The notes under the pieces were generated by a model that worked only from the letters and a program-made list of their open reading frames with translations, was not told the DNA's origin and ran no database searches. Positions 1 through 5,343 of a stretch of DNA of 17,210 nt are shown here, piece after piece. The DNA is from Caulobacter segnis. Its GTDB lineage: Bacteria > Pseudomonadota > Alphaproteobacteria > Caulobacterales > Caulobacteraceae. The number at the start of each line of letters is the position of its first letter. The first letter of the stretch is position 1. The translations under genes were made by a program, and so were the position numbers. The stretch covers positions 1 through 17,210 of the forward strand of contig NZ_QFQZ01000091.1 of assembly GCF_003243465.1 (NCBI RefSeq), given 5' to 3'.

Positions 1-426
1 GCCCGACAGGCACAAGGCGGCCGAGGCGCCGACCATGGCCAGGATGTCGGGATCGCTCTCGAGGTCGTGCTGCAGCACGGTGACGACGACCTGGACTTCG
101 TTCTTGAAGCCCTTGACGAACAGCGGACGGATCGGACGGTCGATCAGGCGGGAGACCAGGGTCTCCTTTTCCGACGGACGGCCTTCGCGCTTGAAGTAGC
201 CGCCGGGGATCTTGCCGGCCGCGAAGGTCTTTTCCTGATAGTTGACCGTCAGCGGGAAGAAGTCTTGGCCCGGCTTCTGGGTCTTGGCGAACACGGCGGT
301 GGCCAGGACGACGGTTTCGCCCATGGTGGCCAGGACGGCGCCGTCGGCTTGACGGGCGATGCGACCGGTTTCGAGGACCAGCGTCTTACCGCCCCACTCG
401 ATCGTCTTGCGCTTGATATCGAACAT
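1..426 (-). CDS. pnp: Polyribonucleotide nucleotidyltransferase (PNPase), N-terminal part
   Basis: PNPase is a trimeric phosphate-dependent 3'-5' exoribonuclease of the degradosome that also adds untemplated tails. The window holds only the first 142 residues; the gene runs leftward off base 1. The ATG is at 424-426 and the protein begins MFDIKRKTIEWGGKTLVLET, followed by TGRIARQADGAV, FFPLTVNYQEK, FAAGKIPGGYFKREGRPSEKE (starting near residue 68) and LVSRLIDRPIRPLF. These are hallmark motifs of the first RNase PH domain, including the RNA-contacting FFRR-equivalent region. A purine-rich but weak ribosome site (AAAGAAG) lies 4 nt upstream. It follows rpsO by 246 bp on the same strand, the classic rpsO-pnp order. 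It is incomplete here only because of the window edge; no frameshift is seen. Confidence 0.97.
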   Translation of the reverse strand, partial: MFDIKRKTIEWGGKTLVLETGRIARQADGAVLATMGETVVLATAVFAKTQKPGQDFFPLTVNYQEKTFAAGKIPGGYFKREGRPSEKETLVSRLIDRPIRPLFVKGFKNEVQVVVTVLQHDLESDPDILAMVGASAALCLSG

Positions 427-528
427 TTTTCTTCTTTCGGTTCCCGCGGGCGGATTCCCGTCGGGGCGGACAGGGGCGGACGGCTAACGGAAGCCGGCCC
501 GATGATCCTCATCCAGTGTGACAGGCGG

Positions 529-554
529 GTTTGAGGACGTGAACCCTCGGACAA
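529..554 (-). promoter_or_regulatory. Possible pnp promoter
   Basis: On the minus strand TTGTCCG (548-554) and CCTCAAAC (529-536) are separated by 11 bases. This resembles the Caulobacter housekeeping promoter consensus (TTGACGS, 10-14 bases, GCTANAWC), with several mismatches. It lies about 100 bases upstream of the pnp start. It was found by eye and is weak. Confidence 0.25.
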
Positions 555-589
555 GGAACGACCCTTGGAAGCGGGCGTCCCAACGGAGT

Positions 590-617
590 CTGGCGTACGG
601 CCTGTCTCGGCCGCCAG
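590..617 (-). other. Stem-loop in the rpsO-pnp spacer
   Basis: An inverted repeat forms an outer CTGGC/GCCAG stem (590-594/613-617), a 4-base one-sided bulge (595-598) and an inner GGCC/GGCC stem (599-602/609-612) around a 6-base loop. Together with the hairpin at 634-661 it makes a double stem-loop in the mRNA between rpsO and pnp. In E. coli this spacer carries an RNase III processing site used for PNPase autoregulation; a similar role here is inference. Confidence 0.45.
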
Positions 618-633
618 GCTCCAAATACGCGAT

Positions 634-661
634 CCGCCGCCCTGCTTGCGCGGGGCGGCGG
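634..661 (-). terminator. GC-rich hairpin directly after rpsO
   Basis: CCGCCGCCC (634-642) pairs perfectly with GGGCGGCGG (653-661) across a 10-base loop, 11 bases after the rpsO stop. In the leftward transcript the stem is followed only by a short TATTT about 6 bases on, so it is a weak or partial intrinsic terminator, or an RNA-stabilising and processing structure, between rpsO and pnp. Confidence 0.5.
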
Positions 662-672
662 ACCTGGATGCC

Positions 673-942
673 TTAGCGACGCAGACCCAGCTTTTCGATC
701 AGGGACTGATAGCGACCGGCGTCGGACTTCTTCAGGTGGTCGAGGAGCCGGCGACGCTGGGAAACCAGCTTCAGCAGGCCACGACGGCTGTGGTTGTCCT
801 TCTTGTGCGTCTTGAAGTGCTCGGTCAGGTTCGAGATGCGTTCCGAGAGGATCGCGACCTGGACTTCGGCGCTGCCGGTGTCACCCGCGCCGCGGGCGTG
901 TTCGGCGATGAGAGCGGCCTTGCGCTCGATAGTGATCGACAT
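673..942 (-). CDS. rpsO: 30S ribosomal protein S15
   Basis: S15 is a primary binder of the central domain of 16S rRNA and bridges to the 50S subunit. The 89-residue product has the usual family length. It starts MSITIERKAALIAEHARG and contains the family signature around HKKDNHSRRGLLKLVSQRRR followed by LLDHLKK, ending EKLGLRR. The ATG at 940-942 was chosen over in-frame upstream starts because the family begins here and a GGAG lies 8 bases upstream. The stop codon of truB is 14 bases upstream of this start, so the two are probably co-transcribed. A strong hairpin follows its stop. Confidence 0.97.
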   Translation of the reverse strand: MSITIERKAALIAEHARGAGDTGSAEVQVAILSERISNLTEHFKTHKKDNHSRRGLLKLVSQRRRLLDHLKKSDAGRYQSLIEKLGLRR

Positions 943-956
943 CGGTAAGTCTCCGC

Positions 957-1889
957 TCAGGTGAGTTGGAAGACCCGCACCGGATTGAGCCGCCCGGCGC
1001 GCATCTCGCACAGGGCCACCAACCTGTCGCCGGACATGGCGGAAACGGTGCGATCACCGGGCGGAAGCTCGGCTTTCAGCGTTTCAACCTGCCTTGGGAG
1101 CAGGACGATGGCGCGTCCCTGTGCAAGCCGGAAGGCGTCTTCATCGGTCACGGCCAACGCCGGGATGTCGTCCAGCGCGGTCTCGACCGGAAGCAATGCC
1201 TCCGACAGCCGGGCCTCATAGCTCAAATTCTCGAGAGTTTCCAGCGATATCGCCCCGGCCTCCGAGAAGCCCCCCACCCGGGTGCGGCGCAGGTCGGCCA
1301 CGTGACCGCACGCGCCGAGCGCCTTGGCCAGGTCGCGGACCACGGCGCGGACATAGGTGCCCTTGCCGCATTCCATCTCCAGGGTGACGTGATCGGCGTC
1401 CGGCTGGTCCACGACCTTGAGGTCGAAGATCGTCACCTTGCGGGTCGGCAGCTCGAACTCGACCCCGTCGCGGGCCAGGTCATAGGCGCGCTCGCCGTCG
1501 ACCTTGATGGCCGAGAAGTTCGGCGGGATCTGGTCGACCTCGCCGATGAAGGCCGGCAGCGCCGCCTCGACCTGCTCGCGGGTGGGGCGAACGTCCGACG
1601 ACGCCGTGGTCTCGCCTTCGCGATCCAGGGTGGTCGTGTCCCGCCCCCAGGCGATGGTGAACCGATAGGCCTTGTCGGCGTCCATCAGGAACGGGACGGT
1701 CTTGGTCGCCTCGCCCAGCGCGATCGGCAGGATGCCGGTGGCCAGGGGGTCTAGCGTGCCGGCGTGGCCGCCCTTCTGGGCGTTGAACGCGCGGCGCACC
1801 CGGCTGACGGCCGTGGTCGAGGTCAGGTCGTAGGGCTTGTCCAGGCAGATCCAGCCCGAGACGGCCTCGCCCTTCTTGCGGCGGGCCAT
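957..1889 (-). CDS. truB: tRNA pseudouridine(55) synthase
   Basis: TruB isomerises U55 of the tRNA T-loop to pseudouridine and acts as a tRNA chaperone. The 310-residue product begins MARRKKGEAVSGWICLDKP; the KP-S-T region and the catalytic motif GGHAGTLDPLATGIL (about 40-54, nucleophile Asp47) are intact. KVDGERAYDLAR, then GTYVRAVVRDLAKALG, are the further TruB signatures, and the C-terminus (DRLVALCEMRAGRLNPVRVF) is a PUA-like tail. The ATG is 3 bases past the rbfA stop and its ribosome site (GAGGA) lies inside the end of rbfA, so it is translationally linked to rbfA. Confidence 0.97.
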   Translation of the reverse strand: MARRKKGEAVSGWICLDKPYDLTSTTAVSRVRRAFNAQKGGHAGTLDPLATGILPIALGEATKTVPFLMDADKAYRFTIAWGRDTTTLDREGETTASSDVRPTREQVEAALPAFIGEVDQIPPNFSAIKVDGERAYDLARDGVEFELPTRKVTIFDLKVVDQPDADHVTLEMECGKGTYVRAVVRDLAKALGACGHVADLRRTRVGGFSEAGAISLETLENLSYEARLSEALLPVETALDDIPALAVTDEDAFRLAQGRAIVLLPRQVETLKAELPPGDRTVSAMSGDRLVALCEMRAGRLNPVRVFQLT

Positions 1890-1892
1890 GCC

Positions 1893-2342
1893 TTAGTCCT
1901 CGTCGTCTTCGCCGAGCACGTCGGACAGGGTCCGGGTGTCCTGCTGGACGCGCGGATCCAGGAACAGCTTGTCCATGTAGGCGGCCGTGCCGAAGCTCTC
2001 GTCGTGGATGAACTTCAGGTCCGGCGTGAACTTCATGTCGATGTTCCGTCCCAGGCGCCCGCGCAGGAACTTGGAGACCCGGTTCAGGCCCTTGATCACC
2101 TCGGTGGTGTCCTCGCCCGTGAGGCCCGCGCCCAAGGGCTCCACGAAGCAGACCGCGTGCTTCAGGTCCGGGCTCATCCGCACTTCGGAAACGGTGACGG
2201 AGACGTTGTGCAGCGCCTCATCCTGGAGTTCCTCCTCGCGGAGGATCTCCACGAGGGCGTGGCGGATCAGTTCGCCGGCGCGGAGTTGGCGTTGCGAGGG
2301 GCCGGTGGCGGCGCCCTTCTTGTTGTCGGCATGGCGCTTCAT
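1893..2342 (-). CDS. rbfA: Ribosome-binding factor A
   Basis: RbfA is a KH-like protein that binds immature 30S subunits and helps mature the 5' end of 16S rRNA, notably in the cold. The 149-residue product starts MKRHADNKKGAATGPSQRQ, then RAGELIRHALVEIL, and contains FLRGRLGRNIDMKFTPDLKF and DESFGTAAYMDKLF, the family core. The C-terminus is acidic (GEDDED). The open frame extends upstream, but those residues read through the intergenic repeat; the start at 2340-2342 has an AAGGA about 10 bases upstream and fits the family. In most relatives infB lies directly upstream; here about 3 kb of other genes and a repeat element separate them, so rbfA probably has its own promoter. Confidence 0.95.
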   Translation of the reverse strand: MKRHADNKKGAATGPSQRQLRAGELIRHALVEILREEELQDEALHNVSVTVSEVRMSPDLKHAVCFVEPLGAGLTGEDTTEVIKGLNRVSKFLRGRLGRNIDMKFTPDLKFIHDESFGTAAYMDKLFLDPRVQQDTRTLSDVLGEDDED

Positions 2343-2450
2343 GGCGCGATAGTCCTTGCGGCCCGGCCGGCGGATCGAACGCCGGTGCGCGGGGAAAATC
2401 GAAGGCGGGGTGTCTAGGCCCGGAAACGGGAGAAGTCCAGTACGGTATCC

Positions 2451-2577
2451 TTCTCCCCCTGCGGGAGAAGGTGGCCCGAAGGGCCGGATGAGGGGTCGCG
2501 CAAGCTCGTCGGACAAGCCTTTCAACCCCTCACCCGTCTCGCCTCGCGAGCCACCCTCTCCCGCAAGGGGAGAGGAG
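2451..2577. repeat. Interspersed inverted-repeat element after the hydrolase gene
   Basis: Two related arms of about 45 bases face each other: the left arm (about 2451-2496) and the reverse complement of the right arm (about 2525-2577) share CTCCCC-TGCGGGAGA-GGTGG and GGTGAGGGGT-like segments. Each arm folds on its own: TTCTCCC/GGGAGAA (2451-2457/2463-2469), GGCCC/GGGCC (2473-2477/2481-2485), and CCTCTCCC/GGGAGAGG (2555-2562/2568-2575). From memory, this type of sequence is scattered between genes in many high-GC proteobacteria, including Caulobacter. It begins one base past the stop of the hydrolase gene, where it could act as a transcription end or RNA-stabilising structure. Confidence 0.7.
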
Positions 2578-2578
2578 A

Positions 2579-3364
2579 TTAAGCGCCCGTTCTCTCCCGG
2601 AAGAACGCGATCACCCGGTCCCGCGCCTTCATCGTCCCGCAGTCGGGAACCGAGCGGTGCAGGTGCAGGGTCAGGACCGAATGCGGGGCCATCGGCACGC
2701 CGGGCGCGGCGTCATGGTCCTCCAGTTCGATGACCTCGACCTTGTCGCCGAACTCGGCCCGGAGGCGGGCGATGCGGGCGTCGGGGACCAGCTTGTCCGA
2801 CCTGAAGCGCATGGCGATCATCGACAGGTTCTCGTCCTTGAACCGCCGCTTGGCGCAGGCGAGTTCATCGGCGGAACAGTCCAGCCCCCCGCGATCCGCG
2901 AACGGCAGCGACGGCTGGGACATGACCGGCGCGACGACGGCGGGCTCGGTCATCATCGCCAGGGCGAAGCCGCCCGTGAAGCACATGCCCACCGCCCCGA
3001 CGCCCTTGCCGCCGCATTCGGCGTGGACCTCGCGCGCCAGGGCCCGCAGCCAGTCGACGATCGGGCTGGAGCGCCCGCCCTTCCAGACGCTGAACTCGCG
3101 GCGCACGCACATGTTCTTGAGGATCTCGCCGACCGCGTAGCCCTGGGTCACGGTCTTGCCGGGCTTGCCGAACAGGCTGGGGCAGAAGGCGGTCATGCCG
3201 GCGTCGGCCAGGTCCCGGGCGAAGGCCAGGACGCCGGGGTGCAGGCCGGGAACCTCGTGGATCACGATCACCGCCGGGCCCGCGCCGATGCGGTAGACCT
3301 CGCGCGTCCAGCGGCCGTCGTCGAAGTCGAAGCGCTCGAACCCCGCCAGCGGATCGTTCGGCAT
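2579..3364 (-). CDS. Dienelactone hydrolase family protein
   Basis: This is a predicted cytoplasmic alpha/beta hydrolase of the dienelactone hydrolase (carboxymethylenebutenolidase-like) family, 261 residues. The family uses a Cys-Asp-His triad. Here GMCFTGGFAL carries the nucleophile Cys128, with Asp190 (MRFRSDKLVPDAR) and His228 (MAPHSVL) at the expected spacing, and Glu37 in the HEVPGL motif that activates the cysteine. The substrate cannot be read from sequence. GGGAGGG lies 7 bases before the ATG. It is the last gene of a leftward group: 57 bases separate it from the secreted-protein gene upstream, and the inverted-repeat element follows its stop. No aromatic-degradation genes are nearby, so a role in chloroaromatic catabolism is unsupported. 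Confidence 0.88.
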   Translation of the reverse strand: MPNDPLAGFERFDFDDGRWTREVYRIGAGPAVIVIHEVPGLHPGVLAFARDLADAGMTAFCPSLFGKPGKTVTQGYAVGEILKNMCVRREFSVWKGGRSSPIVDWLRALAREVHAECGGKGVGAVGMCFTGGFALAMMTEPAVVAPVMSQPSLPFADRGGLDCSADELACAKRRFKDENLSMIAMRFRSDKLVPDARIARLRAEFGDKVEVIELEDHDAAPGVPMAPHSVLTLHLHRSVPDCGTMKARDRVIAFFRERTGA

Positions 3365-3421
3365 GTGATCGCCCTCCCTGCCCCGCGTGAACGCTAGACC
3401 GGAAGAGGCCGCCCGGCCAGA

Positions 3422-3988
3422 TCAGTTCGAGGTGTCGGGATGCTGGGGATTGTCGGTCCAGTCCTGCATCGGGTCGGGGGCGTTTCGCCCCTTGGGCAGC
3501 CGCCACTCGCCGCGATAGGAGAAGTCCAGCGTGCCGCACAGCCGCGCCTTGCCCGGCGCCTTGGGATCATCGCCGAACGCCTGGATGCGCAGGTCGCGGC
3601 GGATGACGATCGTGCTGAACGACAGCCACAGGCGCGTGGAGCCCGGGCAGAAGGCGCGGACATAGATCTTGCCCTGGGCGGCGCTGGCGTCGACCTCATA
3701 GAGCATGGCGTCGGTGTCGACGCCCTCCATGGCCGACAGGCCGCCCGGGCCCAGGTCCTTCTGACGGCCGTCCTTGAGACGGGCCTCGGCCGGAACGCCG
3801 GTGGCCAGCACCTTGATCGGCTTGCCGCCACCCAGGAGTCCCTGGTTGAACAGGATCGTCACCCCCGCGCCCGTCAGCCGCTTGGCGTCGGGCGAGATCG
3901 GGTCGTAGGAGAACATCCGCGTCTCGGCCCGTGCCGCCGAGGCCGACACCACGATCAGGGCGGCGAGCGCCCAGGCCCGCCTGATCAT
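3422..3988 (-). CDS. Secreted protein of unknown function
   Basis: I do not recognise a family. The 188-residue product starts with a clear Sec signal peptide: MIRR, a hydrophobic stretch AWALAALIVVSASA, and an A-R-A cleavage site before Glu22. The mature part, about 167 residues, is probably periplasmic and mostly beta-rich by eye, with two cysteines (114 and 151) that could form a disulfide. The tail is rich in Asp, Pro and Asn. The start was set at 3986-3988 because this places the signal peptide at the N-terminus and makes an ATGA overlap with the stop of the upstream lipoprotein gene, indicating translational coupling; an in-frame start 51 bases further up exists but is unlikely. Confidence 0.75.
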   Translation of the reverse strand: MIRRAWALAALIVVSASAARAETRMFSYDPISPDAKRLTGAGVTILFNQGLLGGGKPIKVLATGVPAEARLKDGRQKDLGPGGLSAMEGVDTDAMLYEVDASAAQGKIYVRAFCPGSTRLWLSFSTIVIRRDLRIQAFGDDPKAPGKARLCGTLDFSYRGEWRLPKGRNAPDPMQDWTDNPQHPDTSN

Positions 3989-4500
3989 CGCCGCGGGCGC
4001 AGGTTCGCCGCCTGCGGATCGAAGCTCGTCAGGCGCCAAGTCGCGCCCTCGCGCGTGAAGGTCAGCAGGCAGGGGCCGTCCTTCTTGGCCGCGCAGACCC
4101 GGCCCTCGCCCGCCGGGCGCAGGGCGCTGGCGATCGCGATCCGCCCCGGGATCGGGCGATCGGGCGTGTAGCCATAATAGGTCGCGGCCGCGTGGAAGGT
4201 CTCGGGCCGGATCAGGGCCTCGCCGGCCGCGTCGGCGATCGGTCCCGCCGCCAGCGCGGCCAAGGCCGCGACAGCGTCGCTGGACCCGCCGCGCCGCCGC
4301 GCCTCGTCCATCAGCCGCGCCTCGATCTGACCCTTCAGCGCCCGACGATCCACATGGGCGTCGAACCGCGCCCGGTCGTTGTCGCGGATCGCCACCAGGA
4401 GGTCGTGGACGTCGCCCGCGGCGTCATAGCGATCGGCCGTGGCGCAGGCGGTCAGCGACGCGGCGACGGCGGTCAGAGCGAGGAGGGCCTTGATACGCAT
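3985..4500 (-). CDS. DUF2939-like lipoprotein
   Basis: The 171-residue product has a lipoprotein signal: MRIK, a hydrophobic run, and a lipobox LTAC with Cys19 as the lipidated residue. The mature part (VHDLLVAIRDNDRARFDAHVDRRALKGQI) resembles DUF2939, a small domain with an unknown function found in many proteobacterial membrane-anchored proteins. A second part (about 115-165) has CAAKKDGPC with Cys136 and Cys144 and ends with TFTREGATWRLTSFDP, which looks like a small beta fold. It shares a 4-base ATGA overlap with the secreted-protein gene, so the two are likely made together and may act together in the envelope. The family assignment is from remembered motif shape. Confidence 0.7.
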   Translation of the reverse strand: MRIKALLALTAVAASLTACATADRYDAAGDVHDLLVAIRDNDRARFDAHVDRRALKGQIEARLMDEARRRGGSSDAVAALAALAAGPIADAAGEALIRPETFHAAATYYGYTPDRPIPGRIAIASALRPAGEGRVCAAKKDGPCLLTFTREGATWRLTSFDPQAANLRPRR

Positions 4501-4543
4501 CCGTCATGCGTAGCCTTGGATTGGGGCGATTTCCAGTCTCGGC

Positions 4544-4957
4544 TCAGCCAGGCAAGACTTCCACCCCGCACCGAAGCGCAGCGGCGGTGAGGGGCTTGTC
4601 CAGTGTCGCCAGCCGAGCCTCCCGGCGAATAGCCAGCTCCAGATAGGCGGCGTCATAGAGCGTAAGGCCCAACTCCCGAGACAGAAGCAGGGTCTCGCTC
4701 CATGCGCGCTGATCTGTCTCCGGATCGATCGCGATGGGGAAGGCGCTCAATGTCGCAAGCACGTCGTCGGCGAACGCGTTTGAGGCGCGGCCTCGCAGGA
4801 CGAGCGTACGCAGAACGTTCGCGACCTCCAGCCGCCAGAGGGACGGCGCCTCAGCGCCGTGAAGCGCGATCTCTCGCATGACCGCCTGAGCCGCGTCGGT
4901 GTGTTCCTCCCGCGTGAACGCGGCGATGGCCAGCGAGGCGTCGAGAACGATCTTCAC
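4544..4957 (-). CDS. vapC: VapC-type PIN-domain toxin
   Basis: This is a predicted endoribonuclease toxin of a type II toxin-antitoxin pair. The 137-residue PIN domain keeps all the acidic metal-binding positions: Asp6 (KIVLDASLAIAAF), Glu44 (WRLEVANVL), Asp102 (LYDAAYLELA) and Asp120 (ATLDKPL). Such toxins usually cut tRNA or rRNA; the target is not readable here. Translation starts at a GTG (4955-4957) within a GTGA overlap with the antitoxin stop, so production depends on antitoxin translation. It ends 43 bases upstream of the lipoprotein gene on the same strand, leaving little room for a separate promoter for that gene. The symbol is a family label. Confidence 0.88.
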   Translation of the reverse strand: MKIVLDASLAIAAFTREEHTDAAQAVMREIALHGAEAPSLWRLEVANVLRTLVLRGRASNAFADDVLATLSAFPIAIDPETDQRAWSETLLLSRELGLTLYDAAYLELAIRREARLATLDKPLTAAALRCGVEVLPG

Positions 4958-5217
4958 CGCCGGCCTTCGTCGACCAGCTCGCGAATAGACAAGCCATCAA
5001 GGGAAACAGTGTTCGAGAGCTCGACCATCCGCTCCAAGGCGGCGTTCGCCCGGTGACGGGCGTCGGCCCTGGCGCTTGATCGACGGAGCACGATGTCGCC
5101 GTCATGGATTTCGATGTCGACTTGCTCGCCTTCGACGAGGCCCGTCGCCCGGGCGATCTCCTGCGGCACGCGCACCGCCAGGCTCCTGCCCCAGGTTCCG
5201 ACAGTGATGCTGGTCAT
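4954..5217 (-). CDS. vapB: VapB-type antitoxin (AbrB/MazE fold)
   Basis: The 87-residue antitoxin begins MTSITVGTWGRSLAVRVPQE, a swapped-hairpin AbrB/MazE-type DNA-binding domain (residues 1-47, with GDIVLRR), followed by a helical linker and a C-terminal toxin-wrapping segment LDGLSIRELVDEGRR. It should neutralise the adjacent PIN toxin and bind its own promoter. The ATG at 5215-5217 has GGAGG about 6 bases upstream, and the DNA-binding domain starts right there, so the longer in-frame start is rejected. A 14-bp palindrome lies about 20 bases upstream. Confidence 0.87.
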   Translation of the reverse strand: MTSITVGTWGRSLAVRVPQEIARATGLVEGEQVDIEIHDGDIVLRRSSARADARHRANAALERMVELSNTVSLDGLSIRELVDEGRR

Positions 5218-5237
5218 CGCGGCCTCCAGGTCCGAAG

Positions 5238-5251
5238 ATATGCTGGCATAT
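5238..5251. promoter_or_regulatory. Candidate vapBC operator
   Basis: ATATGC and GCATAT face each other across a 2-base spacer, a perfect 14-bp palindrome, 20 bases upstream of the vapB start. It is AT-rich against the GC-rich surroundings and sits where the promoter should be, as expected for autoregulation by a VapB-VapC complex. Binding is inferred. Confidence 0.6.
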
Positions 5252-5281
5252 TCCGATGGAGCGGTCCATCTCGGCGTCGCC

Positions 5282-5318
5282 AAAGACAAAGGGCGCGGAC
5301 CTTTCGATCCGCGCCCTT
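5282..5318 (-). terminator. Intrinsic terminator of infB (nusA operon)
   Basis: In the leftward transcript an 11-bp perfect stem (AAGGGCGCGGA at 5289-5299 with TCCGCGCCCTT at 5308-5318, 8-base loop) is followed by TTTGTCTTTG. It lies 26 bases after the infB stop and separates the nusA-infB run from the vapBC promoter. Confidence 0.85.
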
Positions 5319-5343
5319 CAGCTTTTCGATCTGGCGATCAACC

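Noticed and set aside
673..1011. Extended S15 with 23 extra residues
   Set aside because: The extension overlaps the end of truB and is absent from the highly conserved 89-residue family; a proper ribosome site precedes the internal ATG.
2343..2525. N-terminally extended RbfA
   Set aside because: The extension reads through the interspersed repeat and gives a low-complexity sequence; the ATG at 2340-2342 fits the family and has a ribosome site.
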